Source: an uncultured Pelagibacteraceae bacterium (GTDB lineage: Bacteria; Pseudomonadota; Alphaproteobacteria; Pelagibacterales; Pelagibacteraceae). Taken from it: DNA of 64,000 bases. The position numbers and the translations under genes were made by a program. Within the stretch, counting starts at the first letter, position 1. Each line of letters starts with the position of its first letter. Under the pieces are notes generated by a model that had not been told where the DNA came from, did no database searches, and worked only from the letters and a program-made list of their open reading frames with translations. Shown here piece by piece: positions 1 through 10,181 of this stretch. The stretch spans positions 1 through 64,000 of the forward strand of contig CACOGC010000001.1 in the NCBI GenBank assembly GCA_902626645.1. Direction: 5' to 3'.

Positions 1-624
1 TTTTCTTTTTTTTCCATTATTTAATCTCATTTCAACCCTACCCATATAAAGAGGTTCGTCGTACACAGAGTCTACCTGATAATGACATTTTGTTTTATCG
101 TTCCAACGACAAATTTTAAATACTTGCAATTTTTTTTCTTCAGCTGAACTTTTACATTTTAGAAATCTATTTTCTTGAAATATTGTATTCCATTTATCCA
201 TTTTATTTCTCGGAGCATCGATTTTTTGACTTTCATATATATCTTCTTTTTTTTGCACAGCAGTACCTGTTGTTGTGTTCGCTCCCCCACATTTAAGAGT
301 AGGTGTCCATTTAGTTTTGCTTAGATGACTTGAAAAATTATCTACTGACTTTCCATCTAATTCAAATTCTCCAGTTTGTGCATTAAACCTTATATCTTTA
401 TTATTTGGGTCTTCCCCATAATAAGAGTCTTTACTACCAATGACATCCTCTGCTATCATTTCAGTTAAAAAATTTGCTTTAGTTCGCTCCCCAGAATTAT
501 CGATTGATTGGACTGAAAAATTTGTCATTTGTAAAATTGCAATAAATCCAATGCCAACTATAACAGTTGAGACTAGTGCCTCTAAAATAGACAATCCAGA
601 GATCATGTATTTTTTTTTTATCAT
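1..624 (-). CDS. Type IV pilus minor pilin / PilV-like prepilin (3' end truncated by window edge)
   Basis: Reverse-strand reading from CAT at 622-624 gives MIKKKYMISGLSILEALVSTVIVGIGFIAILQ..., a class III prepilin signal (G^LSILE with E+5); frame stays open to position 1. Confidence 0.75.
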   Translation of the reverse strand, partial: MIKKKYMISGLSILEALVSTVIVGIGFIAILQMTNFSVQSIDNSGERTKANFLTEMIAEDVIGSKDSYYGEDPNNKDIRFNAQTGEFELDGKSVDNFSSHLSKTKWTPTLKCGGANTTTGTAVQKKEDIYESQKIDAPRNKMDKWNTIFQENRFLKCKSSAEEKKLQVFKICRWNDKTKCHYQVDSVYDEPLYMGRVEMRLNNGKKRK

Positions 625-625
625 T

Positions 626-1375
626 TTATTGTAATGCCCAACCTCCATTTCTTTTATCCCATTTTTCTAATTTCACATTACCAAATCTTGACCATACTAT
701 CTTAAATGACTGCTCAGATGCACTTGGATCCTTATCGCATTCAGACTGAGTAGATGTTCTTCTACAGACAATTAATTGATTGCTCGGAGAGTTTAACATA
801 CTTTGCTCTGATAGCCCTTCCCCTTCTTCTTCCTTCGGTGGTGGTGGTGACGATGTAAAATTTGATGTTGCAGTAAACCATCTTTCATTTTTACCAAAAC
901 AAACAGCTACTGTATCTTTTGTCCAAGTTGTTGCTATATTATCAAGCACAATTTCTCTTACTTCAACACTATTTCTACCTTGATGTGGATCATCATCCCA
1001 ATAAGCAGCGTTGTCAGTATTACATCTATCATTAATATCACTCCACCAGGTGCTAGTTGAATCATTTATTAAACTTGCTAGTTTGGCTGGTTTCATTCCT
1101 TTTGATGTCACAAATAATTTACGTTTATTATCATCTCCTGAGTCTATTCCTTCTTTTATGTGTACTTGAACAAAAGCGTATTGTCCTCTTTTTACTTGAG
1201 CGTTAATACCATCAAATAAAGATTTGATTTTAAAAACAGCGCTTCTTGTTTCTCGATCAATTCGCCATTCGTTAAATTTTGGGTAACCAACTCCAGAAAT
1301 GACACCAATAATTACGACTACAACAAGTAATTCTAGAAGGCTGAAACCTTTAATTTTCTCGTCCTGCGCTCGCAT
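626..1375 (-). CDS. GspH/FimT-like prepilin with N-methylation motif
   Basis: N-terminal KIKGFSLLELLVVVVIIGVISGVGYPKFNEWR is a classic prepilin cleavage/methylation motif; adjacent to PilT-like gene. Confidence 0.8.
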   Translation of the reverse strand: MRAQDEKIKGFSLLELLVVVVIIGVISGVGYPKFNEWRIDRETRSAVFKIKSLFDGINAQVKRGQYAFVQVHIKEGIDSGDDNKRKLFVTSKGMKPAKLASLINDSTSTWWSDINDRCNTDNAAYWDDDPHQGRNSVEVREIVLDNIATTWTKDTVAVCFGKNERWFTATSNFTSSPPPPKEEEGEGLSEQSMLNSPSNQLIVCRRTSTQSECDKDPSASEQSFKIVWSRFGNVKLEKWDKRNGGWALQ

Positions 1376-2363
1376 CTATTTTTCCTGCTTTTACTAAATC
1401 TTCTAAAGATTTGGTCATTGTGATCATACCATCTTTAACAGCAGTTTGCATGATGCTTGGGATCTGATGTATTTTAGATTCTCTTATCAAGTTTTGAATC
1501 GGAGGTGTACACTTCATCACTTCAAAAGCACCACAACGGCCTTGGCCATCTTTAGTTTTAAGAAGTCTTTGGGTTACGACCATTTTTAAAGATGTAGAAA
1601 TTTGTGCTCGTATCTGAGCTTGTTGCTCGGGTGGGAATACGTCTATAATTCTGTTAATTGTACTTGGTGCACCACTAGTGTGCAGTGTGCCAAACACTAA
1701 GTGTCCAGTTTCAGCAGCTGTTAATGCTAGAGAAACTGTTTCTAAATCTCTCATCTCACCAACTAAAATAACATCTGGATCCTCTCGAAGAGCAGCTTTT
1801 AAGGCGGTTGCAAAAGTCTGAGTTTGTTTGCCTACTTCTCTGTGAGAAACAATACTTTTGATATCCTTATGAATAAATTCAACTGGATCCTCAACAGTTA
1901 TTATATTTGAGGTTCTTGTTTTATTTATCTCGTTTACAATTGCAGCAAGTGTTGTTGATTTACCTGAACCAGTAGGACCTGTTACTAACACAAGTCCTTT
2001 ATGCATATCTATGATATCGTAAAGTACTGGAGGTAGATCAAATTGATCCATGGTTGGGATTACACTTTCCACTCTTCTTAATACAGCAGCAGGACCTTGA
2101 ATTGTTTTATAAAAATTTGCTCTAAATCTTAGTCCACTTAATGTCACCGATGAGTCTAGCTCATGAGTGTCCTGAAATCTTTTCATTTCAATTTCATTAC
2201 AATTGGTAGACAATAAATCTTGAAGGTCTTGAGCTTTTACTAACACATCAGGTATTTTGTGAATTTCACCTGTTTGTCGATAAGCTAAAGGCCAGCCAGT
2301 TCTGATATGAAAGTCGGAAATTTTTTTGTTATTTTTTGCTAATTCTTCTAATTTTTCAAACAT
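1350..2363 (-). CDS. pilT: PilT-type twitching motility / secretion ATPase
   Basis: Walker A GPTGSGKSTT, Asp box ITVEDPVEFIH, Walker B ALREDPDVILVGEMRD, His box ETGHLVFGTLHT. Confidence 0.88.
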   Translation of the reverse strand: MFEKLEELAKNNKKISDFHIRTGWPLAYRQTGEIHKIPDVLVKAQDLQDLLSTNCNEIEMKRFQDTHELDSSVTLSGLRFRANFYKTIQGPAAVLRRVESVIPTMDQFDLPPVLYDIIDMHKGLVLVTGPTGSGKSTTLAAIVNEINKTRTSNIITVEDPVEFIHKDIKSIVSHREVGKQTQTFATALKAALREDPDVILVGEMRDLETVSLALTAAETGHLVFGTLHTSGAPSTINRIIDVFPPEQQAQIRAQISTSLKMVVTQRLLKTKDGQGRCGAFEVMKCTPPIQNLIRESKIHQIPSIMQTAVKDGMITMTKSLEDLVKAGKIDASAGREN

Positions 2364-2435
2364 ACTAAATTTTATATATAATTTTTAGAAAAAACAATAT
2401 TTAGTTACCTAAGAGCGACCAAAATAGGTAATTAT

Positions 2436-2777
2436 TTAATAGAAAAAATAATACAGAACCCACACAATTAGTGAGTATTCAAAAAAGTTTTTTGCTAGAA
2501 GCAATTGTTTTTCTGTGAATTTTGTCTTTAAAAGTTTACTTAAGAAAATAAATCCCACATGAACTAAAGCAATTGAAATTACAATCCCAATTAAAATATA
2601 TTCAATTGTGAAATTTTTATAACCAAAATAAATTGCGGCTAAAAAGGTTAGCCAAGAAACTTTTGAAACAAAGACCTTAAATATAAGACCTGCTTTTTTA
2701 CTAAAAATAGACTGCGTCTTTATTAAAGAATAAGACCAGGTTAAGCCAATTAAAAAACTTATATACTTTAAAATCAT
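2436..2777 (-). CDS. Small hydrophobic membrane protein, unknown function
   Basis: 113 aa, several predicted TM stretches, overlaps the msrB start by 4 bp. Confidence 0.55.
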   Translation of the reverse strand: MILKYISFLIGLTWSYSLIKTQSIFSKKAGLIFKVFVSKVSWLTFLAAIYFGYKNFTIEYILIGIVISIALVHVGFIFLSKLLKTKFTEKQLLLAKNFFEYSLIVWVLYYFFY

Positions 2778-3151
2778 TTTTTATTTTTTTCATGAAATAC
2801 TAAACACACACCATTGTTGCAATATCTTTTACCTGTAGGTTGAGGACCATCATCAAAAATGTGTCCATGATGGGCATTACAATTTTTACAATGATATTCT
2901 GTTCGAGCATAACCAATAAGATGGTCGGTTTTGGTCTCAAAGACATCAGGCAAAGATTGATAGAATGATGGCCACCCCGATCCACTTTCATATTTTGCAT
3001 CAGAGTCAAATAATTTTATTCCACAATTAGCACAATGATAGCTACCTTCTCGTTTTTCATTATTGAGTTCACTACTACCTGCGCGCTCAGTACCATCTTC
3101 AAACATTACTAATTTTTGCTCAGCAGTTAAGTTGGGATTTTTTTTAGTCAT
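2774..3151 (-). CDS. msrB: Peptide-methionine (R)-S-oxide reductase MsrB
   Basis: CxxC zinc pairs (CANC, CKNC), GSGWPSFYQ, HHGHIFDDGPQPTGKRYCNNGVCLVF. Confidence 0.92.
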   Translation of the reverse strand: MTKKNPNLTAEQKLVMFEDGTERAGSSELNNEKREGSYHCANCGIKLFDSDAKYESGSGWPSFYQSLPDVFETKTDHLIGYARTEYHCKNCNAHHGHIFDDGPQPTGKRYCNNGVCLVFHEKNKK

Positions 3152-4044
3152 TTAATCAATTTAGCACAGGATTGATGTAAAAAAGAATGTAATTCAACTA
3201 ATTTGTTAAAATCTTTATTGTAACCACCACCAAGAACACCACACAATGGAACTCCTTGTGAAAAAAAATTTTTTGTTACCATTTGATCCCTCTTTCTAAT
3301 TCCCTCATCCGAAATTTTTAGTTTTCCTAAACGATCATTATGGTGAATATCCACACCAGCTATATAAAAAACAAAATCAAAATTTTCTTCATTTAATTGA
3401 TTAAGATAAAATTCAAGCACCTTTATATATTGTGCGTCTTCCATATTATCCTCCAGTTCAACATCCAAATCACTGATTGATTTTTTAGCTGGGTAATTTG
3501 ATTTTGAATGCATACTAAAAGTAAATACATTTTTATTATCTTTAAAAATATCTGCATTACCATTCCCTTGGTGAACATCTAAATCAACAATTAAAATCCT
3601 GCCAGCTAAACCTCTATCAAGCAAATATTGAGCGGCAACTGCTACATCATTGAATACACAATAACCTGCACCACCATCATAATTAGCATGATGACTACCA
3701 CCGGCAGTATTACACGCTACACCATTTTTTATTGCAAGCTTTGTAGCAAGCACTGTTCCACCAGTTGCAACTAATGATCTTTGAATGACACTATCCACTA
3801 ATGGAAATCCAATTTTCTTAATTGTATTTTGATCTAGTGTTTTATTTTTAACATCTTTAATATATTTTTCAGAATGAGCTCTTTTCAAAGTTTCATCAGA
3901 GCATGCATACGGCTGATGAAATTTTTTAACTATCTTTTTATTAATTAAATACTTTGCAAGTTCTCCAAATTTATTAATCGGAAATTTATGATCATCACCA
4001 ATTTTTGCAAAATAATCTTCGTGATTGACAACTGATAAATCCAT
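3148..4044 (-). CDS. Histone deacetylase-like / acetylpolyamine amidohydrolase family protein
   Basis: GGSHHANYDGGAGYCVFNDVAVAA, VDLDVHQGNG, AGVDIHHNDRLG, LGGGYNKD motifs. Confidence 0.85.
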   Translation of the reverse strand: MDLSVVNHEDYFAKIGDDHKFPINKFGELAKYLINKKIVKKFHQPYACSDETLKRAHSEKYIKDVKNKTLDQNTIKKIGFPLVDSVIQRSLVATGGTVLATKLAIKNGVACNTAGGSHHANYDGGAGYCVFNDVAVAAQYLLDRGLAGRILIVDLDVHQGNGNADIFKDNKNVFTFSMHSKSNYPAKKSISDLDVELEDNMEDAQYIKVLEFYLNQLNEENFDFVFYIAGVDIHHNDRLGKLKISDEGIRKRDQMVTKNFFSQGVPLCGVLGGGYNKDFNKLVELHSFLHQSCAKLIK

Positions 4045-4046
4045 AA

Positions 4047-4997
4047 CTATTCAATTACACGGATTGCCTTACCTGATGCGCAAGCTTCAAGTGACTCTAT
4101 CATTTGACTATAATAAACATTATAGTTTTCAGCAGTCACGTATCCTAAATGAGGGGTAAGCAAAGCATTAGGTAAAAATCTAAGTTTGTTATTTTCTGGT
4201 AAAGGCTCTTTTTCATAAACATCCAGTCCAGCACCTGCAATCACATTTGTAGATAAAGCAATGATCAAATCATCTTCATTAACGATTGGGCCTCTTGAAG
4301 TGTTGATTAAAAAAGAAGTTTTTTTCATTTTATCTAATTCTTTCAAAGTAATACAATCTTTATATCTTTCACCACCTTGAACATGAATTGACAAGAAATC
4401 AGAATTCTTAATTAAATCTTCTTTGGAACAAGGCAAAACATCTAGCTCTTTACATTTATCGAGATTAAGATTTTCACTCCAAGCCATTACCTCCATACCA
4501 AAAGCTTTACCTATCTTTGCAACTTGAGAACCTACTTTTCCAAGGCCAATTAATCCTAAGATTTTCCCTTTGAGCTCAACACCAACAGTGGTTTGCCAAT
4601 AACCCTGATACATATTATCTATTTCCTCCTTAATATTTCTGGCTAAGCCAAGTATCAAAGTCCAAGTTAATTCTGGAGTTGGGTTTAAATTACTTTCTGT
4701 TCCACTGACAATAATCTTTCTTTTTTTGGCAGCATCTAAGTCTATTGACTTATTTCTCAGCCCACTGGTAATTATAAATTTTAGCTTAGATAAATTTTCT
4801 ATTATATTTTTTGTAATTGGAGTTCGTTCTCTCATGACTAATAATGCCTCAAAATCAGACAATTTATCTATGACATCAGCCTCATCCTCAAATGGCTCAC
4901 TAAAAATTTTAATTTCATATTTTCCTGAAAGTTTTTCAAGATCAACAAATTGTTGAGAAACATTTTGATAGTCGTCTAATATTGCAACTTTAAGCAT
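4047..4997 (-). CDS. D-2-hydroxyacid dehydrogenase family protein
   Basis: GLIGLGKVGSQVAKIGKAFGMEV NAD-binding motif, INTSRGPIVNEDDL, GAGLDVYEKEPLP, NALLTPHLGY. Confidence 0.88.
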   Translation of the reverse strand: MLKVAILDDYQNVSQQFVDLEKLSGKYEIKIFSEPFEDEADVIDKLSDFEALLVMRERTPITKNIIENLSKLKFIITSGLRNKSIDLDAAKKRKIIVSGTESNLNPTPELTWTLILGLARNIKEEIDNMYQGYWQTTVGVELKGKILGLIGLGKVGSQVAKIGKAFGMEVMAWSENLNLDKCKELDVLPCSKEDLIKNSDFLSIHVQGGERYKDCITLKELDKMKKTSFLINTSRGPIVNEDDLIIALSTNVIAGAGLDVYEKEPLPENNKLRFLPNALLTPHLGYVTAENYNVYYSQMIESLEACASGKAIRVIE

Positions 4998-5883
4998 TTT
5001 TAATTTCTTTATTTGATAAAAATAAACCTAATATAATTAAAATTGCCCCAATCAAGTGAAAAAATTGAAACTGCTCATTATAAAAGAATATCGCCATCAA
5101 AGTACTAAATAATGGAATTAAAGATAAAAATATTCCAGCCCGATTGGCTCCAATAATAGAAACAGCCCCTGCCCAACAATAGTAAGAGCCAATACTTGGA
5201 AATAAAGCTAAGAAAATAAGAATATAAAATAAGTTTGCATTAATTTCTATTTTTTGACCTTGAGCAAATTCGTACATAAATTGAGGAAAAATAAATATTA
5301 ATCCAAAAGTGCATAGAATATGAACCAAAGTAAGAAGTGGTAAGTCAAATTTTTTTCTCTTAAGAAAAGCTGAATACAAGCCCCACGAAATGACTCCTCC
5401 TATCATAATTAGATCCCCTTTATTAAAATTTAATGAGCGAATAATTTCTAAATTAAGTCTAGTAATAATAGATAAAATCCCCAACACAGAAATCACCAAA
5501 CCTGCGATTTGATACTTATTTGTTTTTTCTATTTGAAATAAAAAACATAATAAAATTATGATTGCCGGGATAGCTGTATTGAAAAGAGAGGCATTTATCA
5601 CTTGTGTGTGCACTAATGATAAATATGTAAAAGAATTAAATAAGCCTACACTTGTTAATGCTAAAAAAAATAATAGTGGTAAATTTTCTAGAATAACATT
5701 TTTATGTCTAATGATTTCATTGTAAGTGAATGGTAATAAAATCAACCAAACCAAAGACCATCGAAAAAAAACTAAAGTCATTGGTGGAATGTTGGAAAAA
5801 AAAGCCAACTTACCGACCATAAAATTACCAGCCCAAAATAATGTAGCACACACAAGCATAATGTATGCTTTGGTATTTTGCAT
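4990..5883 (-). CDS. EamA/DMT family transporter
   Basis: About 10 hydrophobic helices, FWAGNFMVGKLA start and duplicated EamA pattern. Confidence 0.82.
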   Translation of the reverse strand: MQNTKAYIMLVCATLFWAGNFMVGKLAFFSNIPPMTLVFFRWSLVWLILLPFTYNEIIRHKNVILENLPLLFFLALTSVGLFNSFTYLSLVHTQVINASLFNTAIPAIIILLCFLFQIEKTNKYQIAGLVISVLGILSIITRLNLEIIRSLNFNKGDLIMIGGVISWGLYSAFLKRKKFDLPLLTLVHILCTFGLIFIFPQFMYEFAQGQKIEINANLFYILIFLALFPSIGSYYCWAGAVSIIGANRAGIFLSLIPLFSTLMAIFFYNEQFQFFHLIGAILIILGLFLSNKEIKNA

Positions 5884-5887
5884 TTTA

Positions 5888-7129
5888 TTAGCTAAATCTT
5901 ATTGAGCTATAAGGATCTAAATTTAGATTTGTATTTTCTTTAGCTATCATTCCAGAAACAATCTTTCCAGAAATCGGGCCTAATGTCCATCCTAAATGAT
6001 GATGGCCAAAACAATAAAATACATTTTTATAATTTTTTGAAGGTCCCATTACAGGTAAAAAATCTGGCAGTGTAGGTCTAAAACCTAACCATTCATCTTC
6101 GTGTTCTGGAAGATCACCTAACATATACTTAGCATTATCAATTAAATTTTTTATTCTAGATTTTGAAAGAGGATTATCTAATCCACCAAACTCAACTGTA
6201 CCAACCACTCTTAATCCCTGTTCCATAGGGGTTATACCAAATCCTCTATTAGAAAAAATTACTGGTCTACTTAAAAGATGATCACAATCCTTAAAGTGCA
6301 CATGGTAACCTCTTTCTGTATCGAGTGGAATTCGCTCACCTAAATTATCTGTCAATTTTTTTGAAAATGCACCACAAGCAATTACAATTTTATCAAAAAT
6401 ATGTCTTTCACCGTCAGTTACAAAAACTGGTTTTTCTGTATCAAACTGAATATCATTAATATTTTTCTTTTCAAACTTTCCACCTTTTTTTAAAAATAAA
6501 TCAAATAATTTAAGTAAGATCTTTTTTGGGTTCCGAGCGTGCCTTGCATATGGATAATAAACTCCCGCATGATAAAAAGGTTTAATATTTGGTTCTAAAT
6601 CATGAATTTCAGACTTACTTACTAATTGTTGTTTTACACCAAGTTCATCTCTTACTTTTATTTCTAATTCTCTACTCTTTAGATCTTTATCATTCCAAAT
6701 ATAAAGAATGCCTTTGTTTTCAACGAGACCATCTAAATTTATTTCATCAAAAAGTTCATCATACGCTGGTAATGCCAAGTCTAAAATTTGATGCATATTT
6801 CTTGCAGTATGCATCATCTTATTTTTACTAGTATTTAAAATAAATTTAAAAAACCAAGGCAACATTTTTGGCACATAATTCCATTTAAGAGCCAACGGAC
6901 CTGTTGAACTTAATAACATAGCTGGCACATCAGCAAGAACATCAGTTCTATTCAGTGATAATGAAGCGTAAGGTGAAAAGTGACCTGCATTACCATATGA
7001 AGCTGCTGGACTGCCCGGGTTATCTCTATCAAATATAGTTACCTTAAAACCTTTTTTTTGAAGAAATAAAGCGTTTGATACACCTTGTATACCTGAGCCA
7101 ACAATTCCTACATGCAAATTTTTACTCAT
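5888..7129 (-). CDS. FAD-dependent D-amino acid dehydrogenase-like (DadA family) oxidoreductase
   Basis: VGIVGSGIQGVSNALFLQKKGFKVTIFDRD dinucleotide fold, AASYGNAGHFSP, C-terminal FYCFGHHHLGWTLGPISGKIV. Confidence 0.85.
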   Translation of the reverse strand: MSKNLHVGIVGSGIQGVSNALFLQKKGFKVTIFDRDNPGSPAASYGNAGHFSPYASLSLNRTDVLADVPAMLLSSTGPLALKWNYVPKMLPWFFKFILNTSKNKMMHTARNMHQILDLALPAYDELFDEINLDGLVENKGILYIWNDKDLKSRELEIKVRDELGVKQQLVSKSEIHDLEPNIKPFYHAGVYYPYARHARNPKKILLKLFDLFLKKGGKFEKKNINDIQFDTEKPVFVTDGERHIFDKIVIACGAFSKKLTDNLGERIPLDTERGYHVHFKDCDHLLSRPVIFSNRGFGITPMEQGLRVVGTVEFGGLDNPLSKSRIKNLIDNAKYMLGDLPEHEDEWLGFRPTLPDFLPVMGPSKNYKNVFYCFGHHHLGWTLGPISGKIVSGMIAKENTNLNLDPYSSIRFS

Positions 7130-7178
7130 ATGAAAATATACAATCTATCTGTCAAATAAGTTAAGCGACAAATTATAC

Positions 7179-8306
7179 TTAGGCAATCAATTGTTGATTG
7201 TGAACTCTAGCACTCATGACTATTCCAAAACCAATCATGGTTGCCAGCATAGAAGATCCACCATAAGACATAATTGGTAAAGGAGAGCCTACTATAGGTA
7301 GTAAACCTAAAACCATGCTCATATTTATAGTAATGAATACAAAAATAGCTGCACCAAAACTATAACAAAAAATCTTTGCAAAATAACTTCTGGAACTAGC
7401 GCCGATTGCGACAATTCTATAAATAATGATTGCATAAATCACTAAGAGAATTGCAGAGCCAACGAAACCAAATTCCTCTGAGAAAAGTGTGAAAATAAAA
7501 TCAGTATGTTTTTCAGGTAAAAACTCAAGGTAGCTTTGAGTGCCTTTTAAGAAACCTTTACCAAATATACCACCAGATCCGACAGCTATTTTTGATTGGA
7601 TAATTTGATAACCAGCACCTAAAGGATCCTTGTCAGGATTTAGAAATGTCAATACTCTCAATTTCTGATAGGGCTTCAAGAAAGCTATTACAAAAGGTAA
7701 AGAGATTATAAATCCTAAAATAGTATAAATAAAATATTTATAATTAATACCAGCAAACCATAATACTGCTATTCCGCTTATAGCAATAAGAACTGCAGTT
7801 CCAAGGTCTGGTTGTACAATGACTAACCCCATCGGTAAAAGTATGATTATTAAGGAGGTAAGAATTGTATAAATAGAATTCACATTTTCTAACTTCATTC
7901 GATGAAAAAATTTAGCTAAACAAACAATAATAAATATTTTCATCAATTCAGATGGCTGTAAATTTATGAAATATAAATTAATCCATCTTTGAGAGCCAGA
8001 TGAAGTAATTCCAAATAAATAAGTCCCAACTAATAAACCTACTACCACTACGTAGGCTAAGTAACCGATTGAAAACCAATATTTAATATTGATAAATGAC
8101 ATTACTAGCATCATTAAAGTAAATACTGCTAATTTTGTAAAATGACTTTTAGTATGAAATTTGATCTCACCACCGTCCGTTGAGTACATTGTTGCTAAAC
8201 TAATAAACCCAAGTAACAATATGCAAATCAAAAGTATATAATCAAAGTTTCTAAATTTTTGAAAAAAACCAAGTCTATTTGTTGTTAATCTCGTATGTTG
8301 ATACAT
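7179..8306 (-). CDS. rodA: Rod shape-determining protein RodA (SEDS glycosyltransferase)
   Basis: QRWINLYFINLQPSELMKI, QPDLGTAVL, FLPEKHTDFIFTLFSEEFGF, SYGGSSMLA motifs; operon with PBP2 and mre genes. Confidence 0.93.
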   Translation of the reverse strand: MYQHTRLTTNRLGFFQKFRNFDYILLICILLLGFISLATMYSTDGGEIKFHTKSHFTKLAVFTLMMLVMSFINIKYWFSIGYLAYVVVVGLLVGTYLFGITSSGSQRWINLYFINLQPSELMKIFIIVCLAKFFHRMKLENVNSIYTILTSLIIILLPMGLVIVQPDLGTAVLIAISGIAVLWFAGINYKYFIYTILGFIISLPFVIAFLKPYQKLRVLTFLNPDKDPLGAGYQIIQSKIAVGSGGIFGKGFLKGTQSYLEFLPEKHTDFIFTLFSEEFGFVGSAILLVIYAIIIYRIVAIGASSRSYFAKIFCYSFGAAIFVFITINMSMVLGLLPIVGSPLPIMSYGGSSMLATMIGFGIVMSARVHNQQLIA

Positions 8307-10181
8307 CTATATCTCCAAATATTTTTTGTTTCTCAATGACTCTCTGATCTTGTGTCGATCAATAATTAATTTAAATAATTTAGTTGCCATAGGAGCAGCG
8401 GTTGTACTTCCGTTTCCTCCATGTTCTACGATGACACTTAATGCGTATCTAGGATTTTTATATGGTCCAAAAGCTACATATAAAGCATGATCTCTTTGCT
8501 CGTATGGAATTTGGAATGTTTTAAGATCAAGTTCTCGTTCTTCCTCAGTAATTTTTTTGACCTGTGCCGTACCAGTTTTGCCGGCAAACTGATATTTTGG
8601 ATTATCAATTCTTGAACGATAAGATGTTCCCATTACTTCATTAGTTGAGCCAAAAATAGCATCTTGGACAATTTTAATATTTTTTGAATTTTTATAAAGC
8701 GGCGTAAATTTATCTACAGGCTGATCTTTGACTTTGTCATCTACAACAATATGAGGATAAATTTTATAACCACCATTAGCAATTTGAGCGGTCATTAAAC
8801 ATAATTGAATAGGTGTCGTTTGAATGTAGCCTTGGCCTATTCCTGTAATTATTGTTTCACCTAATAGCCATCCTTTCCCTAGTGCATTTTTTTTCCATTG
8901 GGTATTTGGAATTAATCCTTTTTTTTCAATATCAAATAAATCACCAAATACTTTTTCTCCCAGGCCAAATTTTTTTGCAGTCTCACTTAATTTATCAACC
9001 CCAAGTTTCCTTGCTATTTCATAAAAATAAGTATCACAAGATTGTTTCATTGCATTTCTTAAACTTACATAGCCATGACCCTTTTTCTTCCAACAATGGT
9101 ATGTCTGGCCATACATTTCAGTTTTACCAGTACATCGAACAGTAAAATTAGTATTAATAATTCCATTCTCTAAAGCAGATAATGCAACGATTGGTTTAAT
9201 CGTTGAACCTGGAGAGTAATTACCTTGTAAAGTTTTATTAACTAATGGTTTCATTGGATCATTTCGAATTAATTGCCAATCATCTTGGCTGATACCAAAA
9301 ACAAATAAATTTGGATCAAATGATGGAGATGAATGCATTGCAATTACTGCCCCTGTATAAATATCCATTACACAAATAGAGCCCGCTTTATCCTTAAGCA
9401 ATTCATTAGCTAACTTCTGAACTTCAGTATCAATTGTTAATCTTAATGTTTTACCTTTTTCACCTTTTTGAAATTCCAATTGACTTATTCTTCTGCCATA
9501 AGCATTTACTTCATATCTCTCAATATCATTCGTTCCTATTAGTTTCTCCTCAAATGTCTTTTCTAAACCTACTTTTCCAACTTTTAAACCTGGGACAAAA
9601 TTCTTTTTTATGGCTTGTGTTGATTCAATATCATCTTGGTTTGCTTGACTGACATAACCGACTAAGTGTGTGAAATTTTCTTTAAAAGGATAGTTTCTAG
9701 AAATAGATATAACTGGTTTTACACCATTTAAATCATATAAATGATTGTTGATCTTTGAAAACTTTTGCCAACTCAAATTATCAGAAACAATTAAAGTTTC
9801 CCAAGGTTTTATTTCATTTTTCTTTTTTAATACTTTTTTAAATTCGTTATCTGATAATTCTAGTAAGTCTTTTAATCGATATATAACATACCTAAAATCT
9901 TCAACTTGTTCTGGTATCACGTGGAGTTGATAAGCTTCAAAATTTCCTGCAATAACATTACCAAAATAATCATGAAATTCTCCTCTCACAGGGGCTAACT
10001 TCCATTCTCTAATTCTATTTTTGTCGGAAAGAGTTAAATACTTTTTATTTTCTTTAACTTGTAAAAAGAATAATCTACTGACTATTCCTATCATTATAAA
10101 AAATTTTAATGAACCTGTAATGAACATTCTTCTATTAATAGAGTTAAGTTTCTTTACATTATCACTTGAAGAATTAATCAT
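8307..10181 (-). CDS. mrdA: Penicillin-binding protein 2
   Basis: Transpeptidase SPGSTIKP (SxxK), KQSCDTYFYE, AGKTGTAQ (KTG) motifs; N-terminal TM helix. Confidence 0.93.
   Translation of the reverse strand: MINSSSDNVKKLNSINRRMFITGSLKFFIMIGIVSRLFFLQVKENKKYLTLSDKNRIREWKLAPVRGEFHDYFGNVIAGNFEAYQLHVIPEQVEDFRYVIYRLKDLLELSDNEFKKVLKKKNEIKPWETLIVSDNLSWQKFSKINNHLYDLNGVKPVISISRNYPFKENFTHLVGYVSQANQDDIESTQAIKKNFVPGLKVGKVGLEKTFEEKLIGTNDIERYEVNAYGRRISQLEFQKGEKGKTLRLTIDTEVQKLANELLKDKAGSICVMDIYTGAVIAMHSSPSFDPNLFVFGISQDDWQLIRNDPMKPLVNKTLQGNYSPGSTIKPIVALSALENGIINTNFTVRCTGKTEMYGQTYHCWKKKGHGYVSLRNAMKQSCDTYFYEIARKLGVDKLSETAKKFGLGEKVFGDLFDIEKKGLIPNTQWKKNALGKGWLLGETIITGIGQGYIQTTPIQLCLMTAQIANGGYKIYPHIVVDDKVKDQPVDKFTPLYKNSKNIKIVQDAIFGSTNEVMGTSYRSRIDNPKYQFAGKTGTAQVKKITEEERELDLKTFQIPYEQRDHALYVAFGPYKNPRYALSVIVEHGGNGSTTAAPMATKLFKLIIDRHKIRESLRNKKYLEI

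Noticed and set aside
780-983. 67-aa plus-strand ORF opposite the GspH-like pilin
   Set aside because: Shadow ORF over the Pro/Glu low-complexity insert; no family resemblance.
2405-2431. Inverted repeat TTACCT...AGGTAA upstream of pilT
   Set aside because: Only 6 bp with a 15-nt loop and no T-run; too weak in AT-rich DNA to call a terminator or operator.
2800-3009. Alternative-frame minus-strand ORF inside msrB
   Set aside because: Out-of-frame overlap with clear MsrB motifs.
8852-9145. 97-aa plus-strand ORF opposite mrdA (and similar ORFs at 9434, 9745, 10021)
   Set aside because: Antisense of PBP2; His/Leu/Phe-rich shadow translation.
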